This document shows positions 49,101-60,100 of a DNA stretch of 64,000 bases, one piece after another. Origin of the DNA: Casuarina equisetifolia (taxonomy: Eukaryota > Streptophyta > Magnoliopsida > Fagales > Casuarinaceae). How positions within the stretch are numbered: the first letter of the stretch is position 1; every line of letters begins with the position of its first letter. The stretch lies in the NCBI GenBank assembly GCA_028551475.1, contig CM052362.1, positions 18,024,021 through 18,088,020 of the forward strand, written 5' to 3'. The notes below the pieces were generated by a model that searched no databases, had not been told where the DNA came from, and saw nothing but the letters and a program-made list of their open reading frames with translations. The position numbers were made by a program, and so were the translations under genes.

Positions 49101-50303
49101 AAAAATCTTCATCATTAAGTTGTTCGATAGAAATCAAATTTAAACGAATTTCTGGTACATGTCTAACATTCTTGAGAACCAACTTGGATCCATTACGAGT
49201 CTCCAAGCATACATCTCTCATATCTGCAACTTTAGCTAAACAATTATTACCCATCTTCAATTTACCAAAGTTTCCAAGAGTATAAGAAGTAAAGAACTCC
49301 CTCTTGGAAGTAATATGAAGAGAAACACTACTATCAATTACCTAACTTGTCTCATTACTTGCAAAATTCACATTATCATCATAGCACACAATAACAAGTT
49401 TATTAGTAGCTGCTGTAACTCGATCATCATCATTGTTGTCCTTCTTCTCCTCACTTTCATTAACTTTCTTTTTCTCATTTCTACCTTTACCATTCTTCTT
49501 TTCATTTTTCAGCAGGAAGCAATTTTTCTTGATATGACCCATTTTGCCACAATGATGGCACTGTACATTTTTATGCCTTGATCTAGACTTATTTCTACTT
49601 TTGTTATAACTTCTCGGACCTCTACTATGACTTCTCCCCTTATTTTCAATAACCAAAGCTTCAGAATGAGACAAAGAACCCTAACTCTTTCTTCTCATCT
49701 CTTCATTCAAAATACTAATTTTGAAAAAATCCATAGTGACAATACCATCGGGAGCAGAGTTACTCACTGACATACGAAATGTTTCCTAAGATTCTGGTAA
49801 AGTACCAAGTAACCAAAGTCCTTGTACTTCATCTTCAAACTTCATATTTATACCTGAAAGTTGATCTAACATTCCCTGAAACTCATTCAAATGATCAGAT
49901 ATGGATTGCCCATCTTTGTATTTCAAGCTAATAAGTTGCTTCATCAAATACATCTTATTATTTTTAGTCTTTCGAGCATACAGGGATTCAAGTTTGTTCC
50001 ATAGAGTTCAAGCATGTGTTTCTTTACTAATGTGATTCAAAACATTCTCATCTACAAATTGTCGAATGAACCCGCATACAATTTTATGCTCAAGAGTCCA
50101 ATCGGCTTCACTCATGTTGTCTGGTCTAGTTTTACTAAACACCGGTAAGTGCCAACGCTTTACATAAAGCAAATCTTCCATCTTACCCTTCCAAACATGA
50201 TAGTTTTTTTTCATTCAAACTAATCATCCTGTTAGTGCTTAGTTCCATCGTTCAATCAAATCTAAAAATAAAACAACCACAACCTAAGCTTTTGATACCA
50301 CCA
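46167..50303 (-). pseudogene. Inactivated copia gag-pol
   Basis: Minus-strand reading. Gag remains at about 50214-50008 (HVWKGKMEDLLYVKRWHLPV). A CCHC zinc knuckle CHHCGKMGHIKKNC lies near 49565-49520. GAG-pre-integrase and the start of integrase are at 49260-48577 (ALWHKRLSHM, HSDVCGPV, DDYSRKVW). The integrase end with NGIAERMNRTL is at 48471-48067, followed by a region with no long frame. Reverse transcriptase is at 47268-46834 (LYVDDMLIV), and RNase H at 46852-46262 (RRSISSYLIKFSG, FCDSQSAIRLAKN). Stops interrupt it at several points, for example just after the integrase at about 48068 and around 47940. A 4-codon KTPL duplication sits just before NGIAERMNRT (48478-48501). Integrase and RT segments are well conserved despite the breaks. 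Confidence 0.93.
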
Positions 50304-50991
50304 TGATGGGAAAAACGACGTATAACATTTCCCACTTTGATTGAACCTGTGAAAAAAATACTAAAACACCAACGATGTATTTGAATCACAAGTAGAATAA
50401 GCAAATATCACACTCAACACAAAAGAATTTTTACGTGGAAAAACTCCTCCAATGTGAAGGATAAAAAACTACGGGACTAATCACGGAGTCCACCCAAATC
50501 TCGACTATATAAATCGTTAGGTTACAACCCAATCAAGTCCTTAACAATAGCAACAGGACTAAGATTTACTGATTTAACAATAATAGAATCACCAATAAAT
50601 AGTGAAGAACAAGTTGTAAATAACAACTTAACCAAGAAAAGTTGGAGAAAAATCACCCATATTTTCGACAAAGATCTGCTGACTTCAAGAGCTTCAAACG
50701 ACAATCCAACCATTACAATGAAGAACACCCAATCCCGAACCTGCTGACAAAAAATCAGCTTAATTGGACCACGGATCGACCTTGATCAGACGTTTGATCA
50801 ACTGCTGTGCAGGGCCTCTAATTCCTGCGAAATTCTGCTATTTTCTTTTCTCTCTCTCTTTTCTTTTTGACGGTCACTCACCTCTTCTCCTAAAGAAAAA
50901 ACCTTATATTTTTTCCTTTAAACCTTATGGCCACATTACCCTAATTTGACCCAATAATAAATCCCCGAATATGGGTTGGATCAACCTAACA
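50304..50991 (-). repeat. 5' LTR of the copia element
   Basis: 688 bases with TG...CA ends, colinear with the left LTR. On the minus strand it is followed by the tRNA-Met-like primer-binding site at 50300-50288. A TATA-like element is conserved near 50513-50505. Confidence 0.95.
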
Positions 50992-50996
50992 GTTTA

Positions 50997-53556
50997 GAGC
51001 GTTGAACAAGCATTACAATATTTTTTTTTTTGGCTAAATGGTATTTATTATTCTGACTAGAAGCACCTATGACTTCCATATAATATGTTCCCTTGATGAG
51101 AAACAAAATGGGTTCTTGGAGAATCTTAAATCGGGACCCTTCTGGTTTAAAATATGCAATCCAACTCAAGACTTCCGTATTCAGCTAACTTTGGTGTAGA
51201 ATTCAGAAGAAATCATTATTTCCACTCAGTTCTTCACCATTCTCGTTAATTTAGATCTTTGGGCTCCAACCCAGCATTGTATGTAATAATATCCTGCGAA
51301 CCAAACATGGCTGGATGCATAACTTAAATTCATAATTCAAATGGGGTCGCATTCTGAACAGGTAGAAGTTTGGTGGGGACTTAGGTGGTTAATGTAAATT
51401 CAAGTACAGTAACATTGCTTGTATTATCCTCTTACTTGCTTGGACCAAATCGCATTGGATTATGTTTGGGCAGGACAGCGAGCCTTTCTTGGTCATCGAG
51501 CGATTGTCCAACAAAATGCTTGGGAATTGTTGTTGGTGATCATGACATTTCTTCTGCTCTTTTAGGACCACTGGATAAGGCATTTTGCTGTGAAGAAGCA
51601 TAAATCCCTTGGTGAACGTTAATCCATAAAAGGAAAATCATAACAACGTTTCTTGGTAATCATCGCAAGTTAAAAGTGGCTGCCACAAGTCAAATTATTG
51701 CTGTAGCAGAAGCATCGAAATGCTATATTGATGGGTAACAGAAGTGCAAATCATGACACTCTATTTGGTTATTTTGGAGGCACAAGTAAAGGCAGTCCAG
51801 ATTGCGCAATCCGGGCTATCACGTATTTCTAGTACTTCATTGGTCTAATAAAAAAACTCTCTTCATACTCCAAATAGCAAGACAAATTCCCTTGCTTACA
51901 AGTTAAGACATAAAAGTGGTACGATTCCTTTCACACGTTTGTACCTATTATGGAATATTAAATTTGCCAAGGTAATGATGCCACCAGTTGCGTTCAGAAG
52001 AAAACCAGGCAATGTGATGAGCTAATTTTGGTTGAAGTAGACACCAAAAAGGAGAGAACAGCCGGCGTTGTGAAGTTTGAATGTCTAGGAAAGTAACAGC
52101 AGCTTAGTCACAGGTTAGCCTGAAGAGGTGTTAAAGGCAGAGACTTTATGTAGGCTTTGAAGAATGATGCAGAAAGTGTCAGAAGCTGTCATTGACTAGC
52201 AGCAGAGGACCTGAGAAAGCATACCATTGCAGGAGTTCTGGGAAGTGGTCATAGAATTGGTAAGTATGAATGATCCCTGTTGCTGACACAACATGATACT
52301 GGGGGGAATCGTTTGGTAAGGGGGGTCATACTTGAAATCATGAAGTTGTAGGAAAGCCACGAGCTCATTATGACACTATTTACTTTATCCCTCATACCTC
52401 TTATTCAAAACAAGGTTATCTGCTTTCTTCTTCATTTTTCAGTTTTCTTTTGTTTAGTTCGGTAATAAAGCTGTTGATGAATAATTATAAGGTTTTGGAT
52501 TCAAAACTCTCTATCCCCCTTTACCTAAAAAGAAAAAGTAAATCCTTTTTTGGTCCATCAAGATGCCCTAGGAGCCTCAGATTTATATTTACTGATATGG
52601 TTTATTTGAAAATGTCTTGATCTCAATCACATAAATCTTAATAACACAATTAAATTATAAAATGTGTTAAAAAAATAAAAAAATTCTTATTTAAGATAAA
52701 AAAAATGTATAACATTTGTCATGTATGCGTGCATTCCCACGCGAGTGCAACTTGCTTATCAGCCAAGTTGCATAGAGTTAAGTATATTTAATGTAAACTC
52801 TAACAAAAAGTCAAAAAACTTAAATGCTCAATACTAAAGCAAAACTCATAACTTAATAAATATTTTATTTATTTAAACTTAATCATAGAGAATTATTCTT
52901 TCGTTTTGAGACTTTTGATTAGACATATGATGTTAATAACTTAAGAAAAATTAAGAGAAAAACATGTGATACTTATATAAACTCCAGTTGGGAATAAGAT
53001 CCGATCCAGGAAACCCCTAATTCCCAATCTGGGAGACAGGAATGAGTGGAGCTTCTCTGTCTATTTGAAGAAAATCTTTCTCGTGATACTTTCAACATTT
53101 GATTCCAGCATAGCAAGTGGCACCATTTGATCCTTAATAACTTTTTTAAAATAGAAATTATCAAGAGCATACAAGAAAACAAAGCAAACGAAAAAAGAAA
53201 AAGAAAAAAAGGAAAACATTTTTCTTTTGTGCCTGTTTTCAAGGAAGGAAACATATGGGGAACAACACCGAAAAAGGTTGGTCCTTCTTCTTCCTCCTCT
53301 TCTGCTGCTGCTGCTGCTTCTTCTTCTTCTTCTTCTTCTTCTCGTTTCTGGTTTAAGAGAGAAACGCACAACCACCCATCAAGAAGCTTCTCTCCTTTGT
53401 TCTTGCCCTACTTACTCTTCTTGTCGTTCTTTTGAAGGAGCAATTTCATAAAGGAAAAGATGTTGTGAACCGCCACATCAAATTCGAAAAAAATAATAGC
53501 AGAACAGCTTGGGCAAAGCCGGGGAACGAGATCTTTGGCTGTCTGCGTTTGAATCG
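50997..53556. other. Intergenic: copia right flank and hydrolase promoter/leader
   Basis: No gene seen. The first 2 kb is unremarkable; about 52540-52960 is very AT-rich. From 53220 the sequence becomes leader-like, with a (TCC/TTC/TGC)n pyrimidine-rich trinucleotide tract at about 53287-53342, then the hydrolase ATG at 53557. Confidence 0.45.
53287..53342. repeat. Trinucleotide microsatellite in the hydrolase leader
   Basis: Compound CTTCTTCCTCCTCTT, then (CTG)-type and (CTT)-type repeats. It lies about 215 bases upstream of the hydrolase ATG, probably in its 5' UTR. Confidence 0.85.
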
Positions 53557-56500
53557 ATGGAACAGCTTGTCAACTTTATCATTCGGCCACCCAGGTAAGG
53601 AAACCTTGCATCCGAGCTTTGTTTTTTCCATTGCCTTGATAAAGTTGGCGATTTCGTCAACGAAATCGTAAGTTGGATTTCGTTTGTCTTCTGTTCTGTT
53701 GCTCGGAAAAGGTGGGAAATTGACAGAAAATGAAGTTTTTAGTTGGGTCTGGGACACCAGAAATGAAATCTTTCACAGGGTTAATCCTGCTTACACTATT
53801 TAGATTTGGCCAAGTGCAATTGAATTGTACCCTTATTTGTTCTACTTATCTTTTATGAGCGTGGAAAAAAGCAAAGCGTTGAGCGAGGATTTAATTTTTT
53901 ATTTTCTTTTATTCTCTTTAGTTTTCTCGGCAGCCAAGCAGGGCTTTCTCATTTGCTCTTTTCATTGTTTGGGTGCGGGCCCTCTGCCGGGGGGGCTGTG
54001 TTGTTTTTTGGTGTTTTGGGTTCGTTTTGGAAGAGGGGGGGGGGAAGGAGTATGCTGGGACTGATCTGTGTTAGGTTAATATTCTTTCCTTTTGATACTG
54101 TTGCTAGATTAAATCTGTAGATTTGCTCAGCTTCGAATTTCCGTAATAGTTAGCTTTAGCTCTTATGTGTATCGGTTACCTTTGGCTTCTGGATTTGAAA
54201 GTCTAATCTAGTTATGAGGTTGAAAAGGAGCTCATGCTGACTGTAATTATGAAACTATGAATTTAGAAGCAATTATTCAATTTTGTTAAGTTACAAGACT
54301 TCTCGTTAGACTGTGGACTATGTCCAGTTCCTGAACGTGGATGTTTCAAGTTATAGACCTTTTTGCTGTTGGTTGGTGGATTTTCATGCAGGACATGCGT
54401 TGTTTTGGTTTTTGGTGTTATGGGGGGGGGGGGGGGGGGGGAGAGCATGAGTTGGAGATGTTTTATAACACCATGAATGAAATTTGAAGAGTCTTAAGTT
54501 TTATGCATCGAAATTTTGAAGGAAAAGGAAATTTGCTGATGCACATATCCAAAGTTGCAAAGAAAAAAAGGAAAAGAAAAAGAAAAAGAAAAAAAGGCAC
54601 AATATGGATGTCCCAAATGAGGCATAAGGCGGCATCTTTTATAAGATTATAATCAGGTGAACGTGTATTTTTGGTGCCCTTAAGAAGTTAAGATTATAAA
54701 TGTTCAAACTACTGTTACTCAGTAATTTTCTTTTGTTGTGGGCTCAAAGTTTTAGACTTTTGTTCAAGTAATTAAACTGATAAGTGCTTTTTCCACTTTT
54801 GGGGATGCAGAGCTGAATATGACCCAAAAAACGATTTATTAGATCAAGAATTCATGCTGAGAGGGAAATGGTACCAGAGAAAAGATGTGGAGGTAAGGAT
54901 CCATGCTTATTTTAGTGTTTTTTTTTTTTTTGTCAGTGTGACTTATAAACTTGTTCATAGTACTGAAACAAGAAAGAAGTGGTCCTTTTTATTTTATATT
55001 TAATTTACTTAAATGCCCCTGCTTGATATGATTCTCTTCCCAGAATAGTATATACGGCATCTTCTCATACAAACTGTAAAAAATGATACTAAACTAGGGC
55101 TGGATCCAAGTCTCAGGCTAGATATTGTCATCTTGTCTTGAATGAATTTATTGTTAGTTATGGACACTTTTAACACTGTAGCTTAGCTGGATAGAGAAGA
55201 GGGAATTGAGAGCTATCACTGGTATTATAGTATGATGGATTACTTTTTCAGGTTTGCTTGTTTATAAACTTCTCAAGAAAGTTTTGCTTGTGCTTGAAAT
55301 CATTAGAACTCTTGTGAAAAGTTGTTTATGATAATACCTTTAGGGTTTTGGAGACTTTGAAGCAGTCCTTACAATATTGTTAGCATAGGTCAGAATTGTC
55401 AATAACATGATCTACAGAAACGATTTTTATGAAGTTAAGCTGTGTATTTTATCAGTTTCATTGTGAGGAGCAGGAATAGAAGGATATGGCTTCTTGTCCT
55501 TCATGACTAGGAAGCCATTTATTACCTACATCTAAGGAGTTGGTGTTTGTCTATAATAAGAAGTCGTGACCAGCCCAGAATACATTGAAACCTTTTGCAA
55601 GTTCTCTCTCTTAGGAGCCTTATTGGCCACCTAATCTAAATTCATGCTAACCTTACCTTCTATAGTTCTATTACAACCCTGTTGATCTCTTAACGTTGTT
55701 GCTTCAATTTATTTTTTGTTTTTTGTTTTTCAATTTACTTGGCTACTTTTATCCTGCACTTACTTTAATGATATTTGAGGATTCAAATCTGTTCTATGCC
55801 TTTGATTTGAAGGACTTTGAACATTTTGCAGGTTAAGAACAGTCGGGGAGAAGTTCTTCAGTGTTCTCATTATGTTCCTATTGTTAGTCCTGATGGAAAA
55901 CCTCTCCCCTGTGTGATATATTGCCATGGGAACAGGTGAATATGTGACTGAAGCATTATGTTGCTTTGGAAGATTTGAAGAATTTTCATTCAGCTGTAAC
56001 TTCTGCTGTGGTTCTTTTTGCTTCTTAGAGCTTAGAAATGTAATCTTTAATTTCGATTAAAAAATATGCAATTGCTTGAGCCTCTCATGCCCCTTGTGTT
56101 CTGATAAAAATAACAATTTGATCTTCTTCGGATCATCTGCACTGCTATGAGTTGCTTAGAGAAATTTGATTAGTGCTTCACATGTAAAGGCGCATTGCTG
56201 AATAGCGAAAAAAATCTCTTTCTGCTACTGCAGAATTTGAAATTTAATTCAACAAAACTTCTGCAGCTTTCCTGGGTACCATTGATTGAACCACTGGATC
56301 ATTGTTATTAAATAGCTATCTTGTCATCTTGTTGGATGCAGCTCCTTTGTCAGTGATACGGGATGCTTTTTACTTATTAATTTATTATACTGACTGGTGG
56401 CAATCTCTCTTGACAGTGGTTGCAGGGCTGATGCAAGTGAAGCTGCAATAATTTTGCTGCCTTCAAACATTACAGTTTTCTCTCTTGATTTCTCTGGATC

Positions 56501-57089
56501 TGGACTCTCTGGAGGAGAGCATGTCACCCTGGGGTGGAATGAAGTAAGTTGCTAAAAAAACTCACTCAGAAATTTGTTACGTAGATAGGTTTTACCACGG
56601 ATATAGGCCCCAAAATTCGTCATCTAATTGAATTTTGCCAAGTACCTAGACTAGACTACACAAGGCAAAAATGGTTTTGGCTTTTCAACTTAAAAGGTAT
56701 AATCCTCTGCCAACACAATCTATCCTCCCTTCCCTTCCCTCGTAAGTGCATTCGTAGAGTTTCCTTAAGGAAGCAAAACTTTTCCCTAGTTAATTGGAAG
56801 CTTATGAAATTAACATTGGAATGTTATTAGTGTCTTAAATACCAGGCAAACACAATGCCTTAGGATCTGCTAAAAGTTTTTTTGTGTATTTGTTTGTGTT
56901 CATAATCAAAAAGTCCTATGTTTATTTTGTTTTTCAGTCAAGTACATATATGGAGAGCAATCTTGTGTAAGAAAAAGACATTTAAGTAGTATTCAGTGTT
57001 AGACATACAAGAATGCATGTCATATAACTCAACAAGTAGGGCTTGTGTAGGCGAGAGTCCTTTTCCCTACTTAGTGCGTTTGATAGTTA

Positions 57090-57133
<44 letters not shown>

Positions 57134-60100
57134 CTCAGTCTTAATTTAAATTACACTTCCATATATATTTGGCCACCATAAATTATCTTACTACAACCAT
57201 CCATGTTATATTTGACCTGCTTTTAGTTCTTTTGCTCCAACTTGATGTATCCAATAGACTGTATGTTGATATAACTGCTCATAATTATTCATCGGAATTT
57301 GGTGCATGTACTATTTCGCCATTCTTTGTCATGAGATTGCCATCTGACCTTGACCTCTGTTTTTCAGAGGGATGATCTAAGAGCTGCAGTTGAATATCTA
57401 CGGGAAGATGGAAATGTTTCTTTGATAGGCTTGTGGGGCCGTTCAATGGGTGCTGTTACTAGGTTTTTGCCATTCCCTTTCTGTTTTCCTCAACTTTCCT
57501 GTGACTAGATTAGAACATAGGTCCCTTTTCTCCTTTGCTGTGGAGTAAGGGATGGCTAGTGGATTGTAATAGGTAGCAAAATACTTTATGATTACTTTAT
57601 TTTTAATTCTTTTTTAATTTTTTATCTCTTATGGTGAAATGGCTACAAAGAATTTGATGTATAATGCAAGAATCTATATGTTTTACCTATTATTTTTGTA
57701 GTGTCATTTGAGATGAACCAGTTTATTAAAAATTACCTTTTTACTTGTGGAAGGCACTCTTTAATTAAAACCTGTCGAGTACTAACTTTGATTACCGTAA
57801 ACACCCTAGCAGACTAAGATGACCTGTTGTATTCAAAGCTTTTAGAGAACTCAGGGCCCTTAAGCTTAATTGGGAGCATTTGATAAGAATTGCGAAGAAC
57901 GATGGAGTCTAAATGTTATACCTGTGCATTTTTTGCCACTGGATGGGATAGTAGGATATGAGATTTCAAGAAATGATTTAAAATGTGTATTTCAGCTACC
58001 ATTTTATGGTGATAAACAATAATTTTTTTTTAGATTTAGTTGTTCCTTCTCTATGTTAGTGATGGCAGGTTTTTACCTTTTGTTTTTCTAAGAATAGACT
58101 GCACTATCAAGTTTGCTTTTTAAGCATATCCAATTGTGTCAGAAGAACATTTTTTATGATGATGTGATTATCTTTATTGACCATCAGAAGGGTTTTATTT
58201 TCCTGAAGAAATTTAGAATTTATGGTCATTGTTCAAGGTGGGATAGATTTTCTCGATTTAATGTTGGCAGCATATTTTTGTAAATAAACTGCTTTTGAAG
58301 TACTCTATCTTTCATCAGGGACATGCATGGATTGGCCATGGTGCTAACCTATACATTATGTTGCGAATACTGCTTAAATGCTTTTCAATATATCATACTT
58401 ATTATGTGAGTAACTTCAACTGTATTTGGTGTTTAGGATTCTGGTTTAGATGAAGCCATTCAGGTTAGGTTTTGCAACACTGGATGTGATGAATATTCTG
58501 TATGGCTCATGAAAGCAGGAATTTAGCACCTTAATTTTTATTTATCCTGTTCTATTTCCACTGATTTTTTGAAGCTTTGTTGAATGGAATGCATTTGATC
58601 ACTTCCAGGCATTACCTTAGAAACCAGAAACTAGGGAAGAATTAGTACAGAATTTTGGAGTTTCATGCTATACAAAAGGTTTGTGACATAAAATTTAATG
58701 TCATTTACCAGTTAAAAGGCACTGGCTGAAAATCAGAAAAATAAAACAAATTAAAGTCGTCCCAAATATGCAAGTTTCTATCTGTGATGTAGGTTGTTTT
58801 TTATTTAGCAGGCTTAGGACAGGACTTAATCAAATTGGAAGACAAGTTGGAAGATTAAGGATAGTTGAGCCAAGGGCTAGATGAAGGTGGTAGGAAAGAC
58901 TTTCAAATGGTTGGATTAAGGTTTTGATGATGATCATGGTAACCGAAGCTGGAGGAATTAGGACATGTGAAAGGGTGGGGAGAACTTTCTTTTTTGAGAA
59001 ACAATAAGTGACTAAAGGATGCATTTTATGCTCTGAGAGTCTTGTGGTTGACGGTTTTAACTCCAGTTAGAGGATGTCAGATGCCACATATTTTTAATGT
59101 GTTTTTTATAAGGAAAATGACCAATAATATACAATGGATGCATTTTATGCTCTGAGCGTCTTGTGGTCAACGGTTTTAACTTTGTGTTAGAGTAGGTTAG
59201 ATGCCACGTATTATAATGTGTTTCCTATAAAGAAAATGATCAATAATATACAACTTGATGCTGCAGTTTACTGGCTCAAGTTTTAAGATTTTTTATAATG
59301 CAATTTTGCTGATGTGCCAAAATATTATTTATAGCTCTTTAGCTGACTGCTTTTGTTCAAGAGGTCAGATCTTTCTGGTTATTTATATGCCTTTGGTGAT
59401 GTAGACTTCTTTTTCACAGCCTCATGTATGGAGCTGAGGATCCTTCAATTGCTGGAATGGTTCTTGATAGTCCCTTCTCTGATTTAGTTGACTTGATGAT
59501 GGAACTGGTAGATACCTACAAGATCCGATTGCCAAAGTTCACTGTAAGTTAAATCCATCCAAGGAAACTACCAGATACTTGAATTTTCAGGTCCAATTGT
59601 AAAATCCATTTCTCTGCTTGGTCAGAGTTAAGAATGGTTATGAAGCGTCTTTGGGATCAAATCTTGGTCTATTTATATGTCATCTAGGCAGAAAAGTCCA
59701 TAAAAAATTGGTGGAATATACTCTTATTAGCAGGTTTGCGTTTACTGATACAGTTGATTTTCCCACTAAATTCAGTTTTGATAACATAGTAGAAGTCATT
59801 TCTGGTAAACTCCTCGGTATGGAACCATCATAACCTTGTCAGAGTTGCCTTAGTTCCTTTTTATTTGATTTTCTGATTGAGGAGACCGCTGTTTTTCCAT
59901 ATTCATTGCTTTAACAAAAAATGAATCATATCTTACTTTCACCCTGAATCTGTGATCATATTCACTAGCTATTTCTTTATTAATGATTCTTATTAATGAT
60001 TTGAACAATATTTTATAGATGATCTAAGTAGTCTTATCAACTTTTCTGCTGTTACTCTCTCTCTCTCTCTCTCTCTCACTCACTCATCACCTTTTCTGCT

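Larger units (their letters stand above)
45476..50996 (-). mobile_element. Ty1/copia LTR retrotransposon (Tnt1/Tork-like), structurally complete, coding-dead
   Basis: The element spans 45481-50991 (about 5.5 kb), flanked by the 5-bp duplication GTTTA (45476-45480 and 50992-50996). LTRs of 686 and 688 bases begin TG and end CA. On the minus strand the 5' LTR is the right copy. Just inside it is a primer-binding site TGGTATCAAAAGC resembling the initiator-tRNA-Met complement, and a purine tract GGAGGGGGAGAAT precedes the left LTR. Domain order gag - zinc knuckle - integrase - reverse transcriptase - RNase H identifies copia. The YVDDML catalytic box and GAG-pre-integrase ALWHKRLSH fit the Tnt1/Tork lineage. 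Internal stops mean it cannot make its own proteins. Hand comparison finds about 50 LTR differences (roughly 7-8%), mostly transitions. Confidence 0.95.

Noticed and set aside
52973-53435. Glu-rich and Ser-rich overlapping frames near 53.3 kb
   Set aside because: They are translations of the trinucleotide microsatellite in the hydrolase leader on both strands.
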